Assembly: GCF_002102175.1 (NCBI RefSeq)
Contig: NZ_LQOX01000121.1
Location: forward strand, 1 to 64,000
Reading direction: 5' to 3'
DNA length: 64,000 nt
Origin: Mycobacterium gastri
Lineage (GTDB): Bacteria > Actinomycetota > Actinomycetes > Mycobacteriales > Mycobacteriaceae
Shown here piece by piece: positions 17,863 to 27,138 of this stretch. Both the position numbers and the translations under genes were made by a program. The notes beneath the pieces are model-generated. The model did no database searches. It had not been told where the DNA came from and saw nothing but the letters and a program-made list of their open reading frames with translations. Position 1 is the first letter of the stretch, and each line of letters begins with the position of its first letter.

Positions 17863-19478
17863 GGTGCCGGAACCCGCCGCGTCACTTGCTCTCTGGCCCA
17901 CCGATAATTCGGCTTGCCGTTGCCCAGACGCTGGATGTGCTCGACGAAGAGGAACGCCTTGGGAGCCTTGAAATGCGCGAGCTGCGAGGTGCAGAAGGCA
18001 TACAGCTCCGGTTCAACCACGCAGGCATCCGGACGCAACGCGACGAGCGCGACCACTTCCTGTCCCCAGCGCTCGCTGGGCCGTCCTAGCACCACGGCAT
18101 CGGCAACGCCGGGATGTGTGCGCAGTACGTCTTCGACCTCTTCGACGAACACTTTCTCGCCGCCGGTGTTCACCACCAGGGAATCGCGGCCGAATAACCG
18201 GATGGTTCCGTCGTTCTCGAGGCAGGCCCGGTCACCCGGTATCACCACCCGCCGGCCGTCGATCTCGGGGAAGGTGCGTTGGGTGGCTTCGGCGTCGTTG
18301 AAGTATCCCAGTGGAATCCGGCCTATTCTGGCCGCCCAGCCGATCTCGGACTCGCCGGGCCGCAGGAATCGGCTGCGGTCCGCGGAGACGACGGTAGCGC
18401 CGACTCTGGGTTCGAAGGTTTCGCTGGCGGTTCCGTCGCGGCTGTACCCGAATGCCATGTTGCCAGTCTCCGACGAGCCGTAGCCCTCGATGATGGTGGC
18501 CTGCGGCAGCAACTCCATCAGTGCCCGTTTGTATTTCGCGTTGGTGGCCGCCCCGCCCGTGCCGATCGAGTGCACCGACGACAGGTCGTAGGTACGGTTC
18601 CGCAGCTCGGCGACCAGCGGCCCGGCGTATGCGTCGCCGACCATGGTGATCATGCCCACCCGTTCGCGCTGGGCGGTCGCCCAGACCGACCGCGCGTCGA
18701 GCTTGTCGCGGTCGTCGTACATGACGACGGTGCGGCCGTGCAGAAGAGCCGCGAACGCCGTCCACATGCCGGCCGCATGCATGAGAGGTGAAACGGCGAA
18801 CCACGGCGGACCGCCCGCGCGCACCAGCTGATGGATCTCTTCGACGCTTGCGTGGTCGGCGCCGACCATCGACGTCACGTAGATATCGCTTTGGCGCCAC
18901 AGCACTCCCTTGGGGCGTCCGGTCGTTCCACCGGTGCACATCATGATCAGATCGTCCGGCGAACCCACGACAGTGCGGTCATCGCCACAGGCAGCCAGCG
19001 CGTCGTCGAGCGAAACCGCGCCCGGCAGTTCGGCAGCGCCGCTCGCGTCGTCGACGGATATCAGTAGCTCGGCCCCGTCGGGCGGCAACACTTCGGCGAA
19101 CCGGGCACCGAGCGAGCGATGGTAGATGACGCCCCGCGGCTTGACATAGTCGAGCAGCTCAGCGATCTCACACGGCGAATAGTGGTGGTTCACGTTGACC
19201 GGCACGACGCGCGCCTTGAGGCAGCCGATCACCATGTCGGGATACAGGTCGTTGTGCATGATCAGGGCAACCCGGTCCTGACCGCATTCCCACCGCTGCA
19301 GCGACTCACGCGGTCGGCGGGCTCCGAAGCCGTTGCCGTGCAGGTAGTTTGCCAACCGGTTGGTTCGTGCGGCCGACTCGGCGAACGTGCTGCGGCGCGG
19401 ACCGCACACCGTCATCTGGCGATCCGGGATGACCTGCGCGATGGCGTCCAGCACGGCGCCGATAGTCCACTGGGGCAC
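17859..19478 (-). CDS. AMP-binding acyl-CoA ligase (FadD-like)
   Basis: 539 residues from GTG at 19478 (VPQWTIGAVLDAIAQV). The frame is open to 19868, but that extension lies over the upstream gene. P-loop TGGTTGRPKG, YGSSETG motif, GDRACLENDGTIRLFGRDS hinge region, and the C-terminal catalytic lysine in GNGKPNYRW. It adenylates a carboxylic acid and transfers it to CoA, which provides the CoA thioester for the enoyl-CoA hydratase and FadE genes of this operon. Couples by 4 bp to the downstream amidohydrolase. Confidence 0.92.
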   Translation of the reverse strand: MPQWTIGAVLDAIAQVIPDRQMTVCGPRRSTFAESAARTNRLANYLHGNGFGARRPRESLQRWECGQDRVALIMHNDLYPDMVIGCLKARVVPVNVNHHYSPCEIAELLDYVKPRGVIYHRSLGARFAEVLPPDGAELLISVDDASGAAELPGAVSLDDALAACGDDRTVVGSPDDLIMMCTGGTTGRPKGVLWRQSDIYVTSMVGADHASVEEIHQLVRAGGPPWFAVSPLMHAAGMWTAFAALLHGRTVVMYDDRDKLDARSVWATAQRERVGMITMVGDAYAGPLVAELRNRTYDLSSVHSIGTGGAATNAKYKRALMELLPQATIIEGYGSSETGNMAFGYSRDGTASETFEPRVGATVVSADRSRFLRPGESEIGWAARIGRIPLGYFNDAEATQRTFPEIDGRRVVIPGDRACLENDGTIRLFGRDSLVVNTGGEKVFVEEVEDVLRTHPGVADAVVLGRPSERWGQEVVALVALRPDACVVEPELYAFCTSQLAHFKAPKAFLFVEHIQRLGNGKPNYRWAREQVTRRVPAP

Positions 19479-19485
19479 GACTTTC

Positions 19486-20715
19486 CTAGCCCTTTCCGAG
19501 GCCACCGAGGCATACCGTGATGCCGAGGAAGGCCAAGGCGTTGTCGCGCATGATCTTTCGGGTGTCGACTTCGCTGAACGCGGCGAGTTCCCCGGTGAAC
19601 GACAGGGGTGACTCCAGACCTTCGCCGTGGGGCCAGTCCGATCCGAACAGAATGCGATCGACGCCGATCTTGCCGGCCAGCAACTCGAGATCTTCCTCGT
19701 AGTACGGTGACACCCACACGTGCTCGCGCAACGTATCGACGGGATCGTTAGGAAACGAGCGCGGATGCTGGTTAGCCAGCTTCTTGAGCCGCTTGGCGAG
19801 CCGATGCACCCATTCCGAGCCGTTCTCGATGCTGGCGACCCGGAGTGCGGGATGACGATCGAAAACACCGTGCACGATCAGCGAAGCCATGGTGTCATGG
19901 ATGGCACGGTCGTCGACGAGTATCTTGTCCAGCGGGTCGGGCGGGGCCGAGAACGGCTCAAAGGTTTCCTTTCCGCCCCACATCGCAGCGATTTTCAGGT
20001 AGCCGCTGTCGCCCAGGTGGAAGGCCACCGGCACGCCGGCTTCGGCTAGCCGCGCCCAGGCCGGGTCGTGCGAGCGGTGGCCCAGCGAGCGGTTCTTCGG
20101 AATACCAGGAACCGGCGCCGGACGCACATGCACCAGTCGTGCACCGCGTGCGAGCACGAAATCGATTTCTCTGACCGCTTCTTCGGGGTCGGCCAACGAG
20201 ATCATCGGCGCGGCAAGGACGCGATGGTCCGGGCGGTCGAAACCCCAATCCTCGTCGAGCCACAGGTTGAAGGCATGCAGGGATGCCATCGTCGCCTCGA
20301 TGTCACCCCTGAGTGCTTCCTCGACTCCGCAGCCGAAGGTCGGGAACACCAGAATCGTTTCGATGCCTTGGCTTTCGAGCACGGCAACGCGTGCGTCCCG
20401 GTGCTGGTACTCCGGCCGCAATTCCAGCTTCTCGACCTTCATCAGCGACGCCGGGTCGACGCCCTCGGGAATCTCGCCGCGGAACAGCACGTCCAGGCAG
20501 CCCGGCACGATGATCGGATCGAAGGTCGGATTGGGGATGAATCGGTTGACGCGGTCGCCGATGATCGCCTGGGTGTGGCGGCCGTCGCTGAACATCTGCA
20601 CACCACGCCGGCGAAACCGCTTGTCCAGATGGCGGGTGAACGCATCCAGTGGTTCGTAGTAGTGGTTGTCGACGTCGATCGGCTGGTAATTCAAGTGCCC
20701 CATGATCGTCCTCAT
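19486..20715 (-). CDS. Amidohydrolase family protein (COG2159-like)
   Basis: 409 residues, with the start at 20715 overlapping the enoyl-CoA hydratase stop by 4 bp; an ATG at 20703 (MGHLNYQPIDVDNHYYE) is an alternative. Metal-site motifs DNHYYE near the N-terminus, FHLGDSGYLKI, and FGSDWPHGEG with the terminal Asp. This longer class occurs in actinobacterial steroid and aromatic catabolic clusters, usually as a hydrolase or decarboxylase. Not a close paralogue of the amidohydrolase at 17032, so two distinct steps are likely. Confidence 0.85.
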   Translation of the reverse strand: MRTIMGHLNYQPIDVDNHYYEPLDAFTRHLDKRFRRRGVQMFSDGRHTQAIIGDRVNRFIPNPTFDPIIVPGCLDVLFRGEIPEGVDPASLMKVEKLELRPEYQHRDARVAVLESQGIETILVFPTFGCGVEEALRGDIEATMASLHAFNLWLDEDWGFDRPDHRVLAAPMISLADPEEAVREIDFVLARGARLVHVRPAPVPGIPKNRSLGHRSHDPAWARLAEAGVPVAFHLGDSGYLKIAAMWGGKETFEPFSAPPDPLDKILVDDRAIHDTMASLIVHGVFDRHPALRVASIENGSEWVHRLAKRLKKLANQHPRSFPNDPVDTLREHVWVSPYYEEDLELLAGKIGVDRILFGSDWPHGEGLESPLSFTGELAAFSEVDTRKIMRDNALAFLGITVCLGGLGKG

Positions 20716-21539
20716 TCCGATGTGAGCGACGGAAACCGTGGTTGCCGCTTCTGCAGGAAACTCACGATTCCTTCGACAACGTCTGGCCTCGGCATCGCCT
20801 CGCGCAGCAGAACTTCGGCGCGGGCAGTGGCTTCGATGACATCGCCAGTGGCGTCACCGTAGACCTGACGCTTGATCACCGCCATCGACGCCGGCGAGCA
20901 GTTGCGGGCGATGTCCTCCGCATACTCGAGAGTGCGCTTCATCAAATCCTCGGGCGCGACGACTTCCTTGACCAGACCCAACTCTGCGGCCTCTTCGGCC
21001 AAAAACGTCCGGCCGCTCAGCAACAGGTCCAGTGCGACCGCCCAGCTTGTCAAGCGCGGAAGTATCCAGGAGATGCCGAACTCGGCGATCAGCCCGCGCC
21101 GGGCGAACACGGCGGCGAACTTCGCCCCGGCGGCGGCAAATCGAACGTCGCACATCAGCGCCTGCGTCAGACCGATGCCCGCGCAGGAACCGTTGATCGC
21201 GGCGATCACCGGCTTGCGCAGCGTCGTCAGGAAATGGGGCGGGCGGTCGCCGACCAACTCGGCCAGATCGGTCTGACGTGCCGCCGCCATCGTGGCCCCG
21301 TATCCCGCCGCCAAATCCGGCGAACCCAAATAGGCACCGGCACAGAAGCCCCGGCCGCGGCCGGTCAGCACGATCACCCGGATCTCTGGATCCTGTTCGG
21401 CGCGGTCGAGCACCGCATAGAACCCCGCGGCGATGTCGGGGCCCCAGGCGTTGAGGCGATCGGGGCGGTTGAAGGTGAGGATCGCTACCCCACCTGGGGT
21501 TGCGTCGTAGAGCACCGCGTCGTCGCCATCGTTGCTCAT
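20712..21539 (-). CDS. Enoyl-CoA hydratase/isomerase
   Basis: 275 residues of the crotonase fold. Motifs NRPDRLNAW, GRGFCAGAYLG, oxyanion-hole segment NGSCAGIGLTQALMCDVRFAA in parts (SCAGIGLTQ, DVRFAA), and RRGLIAEFGISWILPRL with a candidate catalytic Glu. It would hydrate or isomerise an enoyl-CoA formed by the FadE pair. Starts 33 bp after the stop of the DHDPS-like gene and couples to the amidohydrolase downstream. Confidence 0.9.
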   Translation of the reverse strand: MSNDGDDAVLYDATPGGVAILTFNRPDRLNAWGPDIAAGFYAVLDRAEQDPEIRVIVLTGRGRGFCAGAYLGSPDLAAGYGATMAAARQTDLAELVGDRPPHFLTTLRKPVIAAINGSCAGIGLTQALMCDVRFAAAGAKFAAVFARRGLIAEFGISWILPRLTSWAVALDLLLSGRTFLAEEAAELGLVKEVVAPEDLMKRTLEYAEDIARNCSPASMAVIKRQVYGDATGDVIEATARAEVLLREAMPRPDVVEGIVSFLQKRQPRFPSLTSE

Positions 21540-21572
21540 CGGTGTCCCCTCGACCCCACCGCGGCGCGGCGG

Positions 21573-22580
21573 TCAGCCATCGATGAGCCCCAGCCGACGA
21601 TAGGCAGCCGTGATCTGGGTCTTGGCCTCGGGCGGCAACTCGGCCTGGGGCGGCCGGGAATGCGGATAGGACCCGATCGGCAGACCCAGCACCGACGCCG
21701 AGTATTTGAACGCACCGCCCCAGTGGGTGAAGTAGTCGGGTCTACCCGGATAGCAGGTCCACCACGAACCGAGGTCCACGTCGAACTGGTCCAGACCCGA
21801 ATCACGTCCATAGTCCATCGCCTCGATGAGCTTGTCCCCCAACACCAAATCCCAGTATTCGGACAGCAGCCGCCGCTGCGGCGTCTCCATCAGATACCCG
21901 GCCGTGCCCAGCTGTGCCGGACAGACGATTCCGGCGCGCAGCCATCCGGCGCGGTAGATCGTCTTGTCGCATTCCCAGAGCACCAGTCCGGGGGCGAGTT
22001 CGTGGAGCAGCCGACTGGCCTGGGGGCGGAAGGCGCCCTCCTTGGTCGCACACACCGCGGGCACTTCGTGGTAGATGTGCGCACTCTCGGCCGGCGTCAA
22101 CACATAACCTGAGGACGGCGAATTGAACATGCCCAGCGCGATGTCAGTATGTGCGGCAACGTATTTGAAGAATCTCAACACGCCTTCACCGCCGTGGGTT
22201 TCCATCATCGGCGTCTGGATATAGGCGATGTCGGCGCCCGCCTCCTGGGCGTGCAGCGTCAAGTCCAGGCAGTCCTTGGCCGTCATCGCCGATGTGCAGG
22301 CCTGGATGATGACGTCAGGATTGCAGCGACGCCCTTCTTCGATCGCGACCTCGAGCAGGCGCTTCCGCTCGTCGATGGTCAGTGACCAGAATTCTCCGAT
22401 TCCGCTGGTGCACCACAGCATCGGATGTCCGAGATCACCGACGCAGTAGCGCACCAGAGTCCGATAGGCATCCCAGTCGATGTCGTCGCCGTCGTTCCCG
22501 CAGAACGGCGTATACAGCGAGTCACCGATACCCCGTAACGCGTACCGTGCCCAGGCACGCGCCTCACCGGCCGTTGCCAC
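21573..22580 (-). CDS. Dihydrodipicolinate synthase-family lyase/aldolase
   Basis: 335 residues. Contains TSGIGEFWSLT (the GxxGE loop), SGYVLTPA with a Tyr, and VCATKEGAFR with the probable Schiff-base lysine. These are hallmarks of the class I pyruvate-aldolase family, which includes hydratase-aldolases of aromatic degradation as well as DapA. At 335 residues it is longer than DapA (about 300) and sits in a catabolic operon, so a biosynthetic DapA role is unlikely. First gene of the minus-strand operon, divergent from the TetR gene. Confidence 0.85.
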   Translation of the reverse strand: MATAGEARAWARYALRGIGDSLYTPFCGNDGDDIDWDAYRTLVRYCVGDLGHPMLWCTSGIGEFWSLTIDERKRLLEVAIEEGRRCNPDVIIQACTSAMTAKDCLDLTLHAQEAGADIAYIQTPMMETHGGEGVLRFFKYVAAHTDIALGMFNSPSSGYVLTPAESAHIYHEVPAVCATKEGAFRPQASRLLHELAPGLVLWECDKTIYRAGWLRAGIVCPAQLGTAGYLMETPQRRLLSEYWDLVLGDKLIEAMDYGRDSGLDQFDVDLGSWWTCYPGRPDYFTHWGGAFKYSASVLGLPIGSYPHSRPPQAELPPEAKTQITAAYRRLGLIDG

Positions 22581-22751
22581 GCTGCCTCAGCCCGGTCATA
22601 CTCGCCCCGCCCAGCCGCTTATACCAAAAAGCCTACGATAGGTATTACAGTAGCAGACGTAAAGGCGCCCGAAGCAGTGCCGGTCAGGCTGAGCGGCGGC
22701 ACGACCAGGACCGCGTACCCAACACAGATCTTCGATGGAGGTAACCGCGTA
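22581..22751. promoter_or_regulatory. Divergent promoter region, DHDPS-like operon / TetR gene
   Basis: 171 bp between the divergent starts. The part at about 22618-22660 is AT-rich and contains CCTACGATAGG (a CCTA/TAGG palindrome) flanked by further AT-rich half-sites. This is the natural place for the TetR protein to bind and control both directions. The GTG start of the TetR gene has GGAGG at about 22736. Confidence 0.45.
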
Positions 22752-23549
22752 GTGGCAAAGCAGGCAACCGCCGACAAGCGTCAGCGGCGCGAACGCGGGT
22801 CCATCAATCCAGACGACATCATTACCGGCGCATTCGAACTGGCAGAACAGGTGTCCATCGACAACCTGAGCATGCCGCTGCTCGGCAAACATCTTGGAGT
22901 AGGCGTCACCAGCATCTACTGGTACTTCCGCAAGAAGGACGATCTGCTCAACGCGATGACCGATCGCGCCTTGAGCAAGTACGTCTTTGCCACCCCGTAC
23001 GTGGAGGCCGACGACTGGCGGGAGACCTTACGCAATCATGCCCGGCTGATGCGGAAGACCTTCATGGGCAACCCGATACTGTGCGATCTGATCCTGATCC
23101 GGTCGGCGCTCAGTCCCAGGGCCGCCCGGCTTGGCGCCCAGGAGATGGAGCGGGCCATCGCGAATCTGGTGCAGGCAGGTCTGTCTCCCGAGGACGCCTT
23201 CGACACTTACGCCGCGGTCTCGCTTCACGTCCGCGGGTCGGTGGTGCTGCATCGGCTCAACGAGAAGCACCAGTCCGCCGACAGCGGGCCGCGCGCGCTG
23301 GAAGACGCTATGGAGATCGACCCGCAAACCACACCCTTGATTGCCCGAGTCACCGGGAAGGGACACCGCATCGCGACCCCTGACGAGGCCAACTTCGAAT
23401 ACGGCCTCAACTGCATCCTCGACCACGCTAGCCGGTTGATCGAGGAACGGGCGATAGCAGCCAAATCGGCTTCACCGCAACGCAAAACGGCCAAGTCGTC
23501 CGCGCCGAGAAGACGGGCCAAGGCCGGCCCATCCACGGATCGAGGCTAG
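22752..23549 (+). CDS. TetR-family transcriptional regulator
   Basis: 265 residues from GTG at 22752, with a GGAGG site ten bases upstream; the open frame to 22677 lacks a ribosome site. The N-terminal helix-turn-helix is at about residues 30-60 (LGKHLGVGVTSIYWYFRKKDDLL), here shown by its parts GVGVTSIYWYF and KKDDLL. The remainder is the helical ligand/dimer domain, followed by a lysine/arginine-rich tail. Divergent from the seven-gene operon and probably its repressor, with an acyl-CoA or substrate inducer. The stop overlaps the stop of the convergent exported-protein gene. Confidence 0.92.
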   Translation: MAKQATADKRQRRERGSINPDDIITGAFELAEQVSIDNLSMPLLGKHLGVGVTSIYWYFRKKDDLLNAMTDRALSKYVFATPYVEADDWRETLRNHARLMRKTFMGNPILCDLILIRSALSPRAARLGAQEMERAIANLVQAGLSPEDAFDTYAAVSLHVRGSVVLHRLNEKHQSADSGPRALEDAMEIDPQTTPLIARVTGKGHRIATPDEANFEYGLNCILDHASRLIEERAIAAKSASPQRKTAKSSAPRRRAKAGPSTDRG

Positions 23550-23905
23550 GAGACCCGCATCCAAAGTTTGCAGTTTCTCGTCTCGAAAGCCGCGACCGTC
23601 GCCGGGATCGTCACATACATCGGACCCATCGAGGTATTCGAGTTCACAATGTCCTCAGCGCTGGCCGCAGGCGTGCCGTGCATCAACCACGAGCAGGTTG
23701 AGAGCTCGGATACCCGGCCGAACACCAGGATAAGCGGATTCGATGGTCCCTCAGTGCGGTAAGTACCTGGTGCAATGTCAATCCCCACCAGAAAAACTCC
23801 ATCGCCGGGGATTACGTCGCCCGGTTCGGCACGGGCCGGTGACGCGAGCGACATCACGGCCACGCAGGCAACCACTGCGGCGGAGGCTCGAGGTGCATGG
23901 GGCAT
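23546..23905 (-). CDS. Small exported protein
   Basis: 119 residues from ATG at 23905, preceded by GAGGA at good spacing. A hydrophobic signal segment ending SPARAEPG predicts Sec export and cleavage after ARA. The mature part has GVFLVGIDIAPGTYRTEG and two cysteines (STCSW and RNCKLW), likely a disulfide. It resembles small mycobacterial secreted proteins of unknown role. The stop shares the CTAG at 23546-23549 with the TetR gene. Confidence 0.75.
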   Translation of the reverse strand: MPHAPRASAAVVACVAVMSLASPARAEPGDVIPGDGVFLVGIDIAPGTYRTEGPSNPLILVFGRVSELSTCSWLMHGTPAASAEDIVNSNTSMGPMYVTIPATVAAFETRNCKLWMRVS

Positions 23906-23914
23906 TTCGTCCTC

Positions 23915-23969
23915 GTTCAATCAGGGTTCAATCAGGGCTCGATCCGGGCTCCATCTGGGCTTCATCCGG
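23915..23969. repeat. 11-bp tandem repeat, five imperfect units
   Basis: Five consecutive 11-bp units. The first two are identical (GTTCAATCAGG) and the next three diverged (GCTCGATCCGG and similar). It lies directly upstream of the exported-protein start, so the units fall on the same helical face of its promoter. It could be a set of regulator sites or a simple-repeat expansion. Confidence 0.7.
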
Positions 23970-24026
23970 GCCGGCCTAGCGGCAGCCTATACCCAGCCAA
24001 CACCGGGTTGCGCCGAATCACGCGAC

Positions 24027-24734
24027 TTAACCCTCGCCCCGCCGCGACGCGCCGAGCCCTCCACTTTCTGCCACCACCCCACGCGCAATCAGATGGTCAA
24101 TCAACGGGATTGCGCTGGCGGCAAGATGGTCGGCCATGGCAGCGCGGGCCAGCTGGTCGTCGTGCTTCGCCAGTGCGGACAGTATCCGGCGATGATGCTT
24201 GATTGCCCGGGCCGGCCAATGCTCGATGCCGGGAAACACCGATTCGGGTGCGTAACGGGTGATCTGAGACATCAAGTGCGCCAGCTTCGGCGAGTCGGCC
24301 GCAATATTGATGGCCCGGTGAAACTCATGGTTGAGCTGGACCGTCCGCTCGTCGTCGTGGGCGGCGTAAGCCTCCTCGAGCTGCGCCTGGATCTGCCTGA
24401 GGTCACGCAACTGCTGGTCGCTGATGCTGATCGCGGCCCGCGCCGCCAGCTCGCCGCCCACGTGCGCCTGCACGTTGGCGACGTCGGCGAGGTCGCGTTT
24501 GGTCACCGGCAACACCACAAACCCTCGTCGCGGCTGCTGGGCGACCAATCCTTCGGCGCGTAACGCGAACAACGCCTCACGCACCGGTGTCACGCTGATT
24601 CCCAATTCCGCGGCTAGCTGATCGAGGCGGATGTAGTTGCCCGCGGCGTAGCTGCCCTCGTAAATCCTCTTGCGGACAAAATTCGCCACGTCGTCGGAAA
24701 GCTGGGGCCGCGCAGCGAAATCCGGGACAGTCAT
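24027..24734 (-). CDS. GntR-family regulator (FadR/FCD subgroup)
   Basis: 235 residues. N-terminal winged helix at about residues 10-75 (LDQLAAELGISVTPVREALFAL, here as ELGISVTPVREAL). The C-terminal helical FCD domain has likely metal-binding histidines in NHEFHRAI and IKHHRRI. FCD regulators sense organic acids or acyl-CoAs. It is the last gene of the fabG-type/thiolase/CaiB/FadE operon, 4 bp after the FadE stop, and probably controls that operon by feedback. Confidence 0.9.
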   Translation of the reverse strand: MTVPDFAARPQLSDDVANFVRKRIYEGSYAAGNYIRLDQLAAELGISVTPVREALFALRAEGLVAQQPRRGFVVLPVTKRDLADVANVQAHVGGELAARAAISISDQQLRDLRQIQAQLEEAYAAHDDERTVQLNHEFHRAINIAADSPKLAHLMSQITRYAPESVFPGIEHWPARAIKHHRRILSALAKHDDQLARAAMADHLAASAIPLIDHLIARGVVAESGGLGASRRGEG

Positions 24735-24738
24735 CGCT

Positions 24739-25932
24739 TCACATCCGATACTCGTCGAGCAGCCGCTTGCTGATGATGGACTTCTGTATTTCGCTGGTTC
24801 CCTCGCCGATCAGCAGGAACGGCGCATCGCGCATCAGCCGCTCGATCTCGTAGGCCGTTGAGTATCCGTAACCGCCGTGGATGCGGAAGCTTTGCTGGGT
24901 GACCTCCGAACAGTATTCGCTGGCCAGGTATTTCGCCATTCCGGCGGCGACGTCGTTGCGCTCGCCCGAGTCTTTCAGCCGCGCCGCGTTGACCATCATC
25001 AGGTGTGCCGCTTCGACCTTGGTCGCCATCTCGGCCAACTGGAAAGCGATTGCCTGGTGCTCGGCGATCGGCTTGCCGAAGGTATGGCGTTGCTGGGCGT
25101 ACCGCACCGCGAGTTCGAAGGCTCGAATGGCGACACCGCAGGCTCGCGCCGCAACGTTCACCCGGCCGACTTCGATGCCGTCCATCATCTGGACGAAGCC
25201 CTGCCCGGGGACGCCGCCGAGGATGTCGTCGGCGGGTGCCCGATAACCGTCGAAGATGAGTTCGGTGGTATCGATGCCCTTGTAGCCCAGTTTGTCGATC
25301 TTTCCGGGGATCACCAAGCCCGGAGCCACTTCGCCGAAACCCGTGGGCTTTTCGACGAGGAACGCGGTCAGGTTGCGGTGCGGCTTGGCTGCGCCTTCGT
25401 CGGTGCGCACCAGCACCGCCACTAGCGTCGAACTGGCGCCGTTGGTCAGCCACATCTTCTGGCCATCGATGGCGTAGTCGCCACCGGGATCGCGGCGGGC
25501 CCGGGTGCGGATCGCGGCGACGTCGGAGCCCAGTTCCGGCTCGGACATCGAGAACGCGCCGCGGCACTCGCCGGTGGCCATCCGCGGCAGGAAGCGCTGC
25601 CGCTGCTCGTCGGTGCCGTGCTGACGCAGCATGTAGGCGACGATGAAGTGGGTGTTGAGCACACCGGACACACTCATCCAGCCGCGCGCCAGCTCTTCGA
25701 CACACAAGGCGTAAGTCAGCAGCGACTCTCCCAGTCCGCCGTATTCTTCGGAGATCATCAGGCCGAACAAACCCATGGCACGCATCTGGTCGACGATGGC
25801 CTGCGGGTAGGTGTCGGCACGCTCTAACTCCGGCGCGTTGGGAATGATGTCTTTGTCGACGAATTGCCGCACGGTGGTGATGATTTCGGTTTGCAGCTCG
25901 GTCAGCCCGAGGGTCTGGGCAAGTTTAGTCAT
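24739..25932 (-). CDS. Acyl-CoA dehydrogenase
   Basis: 397 residues, full-length, of the classical short/medium-chain type. Middle-domain motif MSEPELGSDVAAIRT, with W-L-TNGASS after it. C-terminal RIHGGYGYSTAYEIERLMRD and GEGTSEIQKSIISKRLL; the Glu in the YE-I-ER region is the candidate catalytic base. The start overlaps the CaiB stop by 8 bp. With the thiolase and reductase upstream it could form a beta-oxidation-like cycle. Confidence 0.92.
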   Translation of the reverse strand: MTKLAQTLGLTELQTEIITTVRQFVDKDIIPNAPELERADTYPQAIVDQMRAMGLFGLMISEEYGGLGESLLTYALCVEELARGWMSVSGVLNTHFIVAYMLRQHGTDEQRQRFLPRMATGECRGAFSMSEPELGSDVAAIRTRARRDPGGDYAIDGQKMWLTNGASSTLVAVLVRTDEGAAKPHRNLTAFLVEKPTGFGEVAPGLVIPGKIDKLGYKGIDTTELIFDGYRAPADDILGGVPGQGFVQMMDGIEVGRVNVAARACGVAIRAFELAVRYAQQRHTFGKPIAEHQAIAFQLAEMATKVEAAHLMMVNAARLKDSGERNDVAAGMAKYLASEYCSEVTQQSFRIHGGYGYSTAYEIERLMRDAPFLLIGEGTSEIQKSIISKRLLDEYRM

Positions 25933-27136
25933 GCGCTGGTGTTCCTATCGTCTTGGCGCTCGATAATCGCGCGATATCGGCGGCCGTCAGTCCGAGGCAC
26001 TCGGTGAACACCTGCGCGGTGTCCTGCCCGAGTGCCGGAGCGGGTGTGCTGGCCGGGTGGGCGCCATCGAACGCCGTCGGCATGCCGGGGGCCAGATAAT
26101 CGCCCACTTCGGGCTGGTGCAGTAGGGAAAACAGCGGGTTGGCAGTCACTTTCGGGCACGCAGCTACCTGCGCGAAGCTGCGGTAGCGTTCGAAGAGCAC
26201 GGTGGTACCCGACAGCGCGGCAATGATCTCGTCGGCGGTGTGGTCGCCGAACCAGGTCGCGAAAAGGCCCGTGAGGACATCGCGGTAGCGGTACCGGTCG
26301 CCTTCGGCGGCGAAGTCCACGCCCAGCGCCTCGGCCAGTGCCGACACCGCCGCCCCGGTACCGGTTACATCGACCAGATCGCGAAAGTGGCGTCCCGTCA
26401 ACAGGACCACCATGAACCCGACCCCGTCGCAGCTGGTGAAGTCCTGGCCGTATTGGCCATAGACGGCATTGCCCAGGCGCTGCCGTTGCGTCCCATTGAC
26501 CTGCGGCTCGGTCAACAGCCCCAGGTTTCCAGCCGTCGCCAGCGCAACGTCTTCCAGCGCCAGACTGACCCGAGCCCCCATCCCGGTCTGGTCGCGGCGG
26601 CGCACCGCAGCGACGACGGCGAGCGCGGCATACAGACCGCAACAGACGTCCCAGGCCGGCAGCACGTGGTTGACCGGGCCGGCATGGCCGACCGGACCGG
26701 TGACCAGCGGGAAACCGATGGCCGCGTTGACGGTGTAGTCGACCGCAGTTGAGCCGTCGCCCCGCCCGAGTAGCTGGAGGTGGACAACGTCGGAACGCCG
26801 GGCTGCCAGCAGCTCGTGGCTGAGCCAGGGAAAGCCGGCATTGGTCACGACGATGCCGTCGCCCTCGACGACCAACCGCTGTACCAGCTGCTGTCCTTCC
26901 GCCGAGCGCAGATCCACGGTCACCGAACGCTTTCCCTTGTTCAGTCCGGTCCAGTAGATCGACGTTCCGGTCGCCGCGAGCGGCCAGCGCTGCACGTCAG
27001 CAGCGCCACCGATCGGATCGACTCGGATCACCTGTGCACCAAGCTGACTGAGCGTCATGCCGCACAGCGGTGCGGCCACGAAGCTGGAAACCTCGACGAT
27101 GCTGATACCGCTCAACGGCAACGCGGGACCGGGCAT
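25925..27136 (-). CDS. CaiB/BaiF-family CoA-transferase
   Basis: 403 residues from ATG at 27136 (MPGPALPLSGISIVEVSSF), two bp after the thiolase stop; the ORF extension to 27190 lies within the thiolase gene. Family pattern includes LSQLGAQVIRVDP near residue 30 and PAWDVCCGLYAALAV with the conserved catalytic Asp. Class III CoA-transferases move CoA between carboxylic acids without ATP, so this gene probably activates the substrate of the operon. Alternatively it may be a racemase of the same fold (Mcr-like). Confidence 0.88.
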   Translation of the reverse strand: MPGPALPLSGISIVEVSSFVAAPLCGMTLSQLGAQVIRVDPIGGAADVQRWPLAATGTSIYWTGLNKGKRSVTVDLRSAEGQQLVQRLVVEGDGIVVTNAGFPWLSHELLAARRSDVVHLQLLGRGDGSTAVDYTVNAAIGFPLVTGPVGHAGPVNHVLPAWDVCCGLYAALAVVAAVRRRDQTGMGARVSLALEDVALATAGNLGLLTEPQVNGTQRQRLGNAVYGQYGQDFTSCDGVGFMVVLLTGRHFRDLVDVTGTGAAVSALAEALGVDFAAEGDRYRYRDVLTGLFATWFGDHTADEIIAALSGTTVLFERYRSFAQVAACPKVTANPLFSLLHQPEVGDYLAPGMPTAFDGAHPASTPAPALGQDTAQVFTECLGLTAADIARLSSAKTIGTPAHD

Positions 27137-27138
27137 GT

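Noticed and set aside
20742..22112. 456-codon open frame on the plus strand
   Set aside because: It lies fully antisense to the enoyl-CoA hydratase and DHDPS-like genes, whose motifs are clear. Long antisense frames are common in high-GC DNA; the translation is rich in Arg, Gln and His and has no domain.
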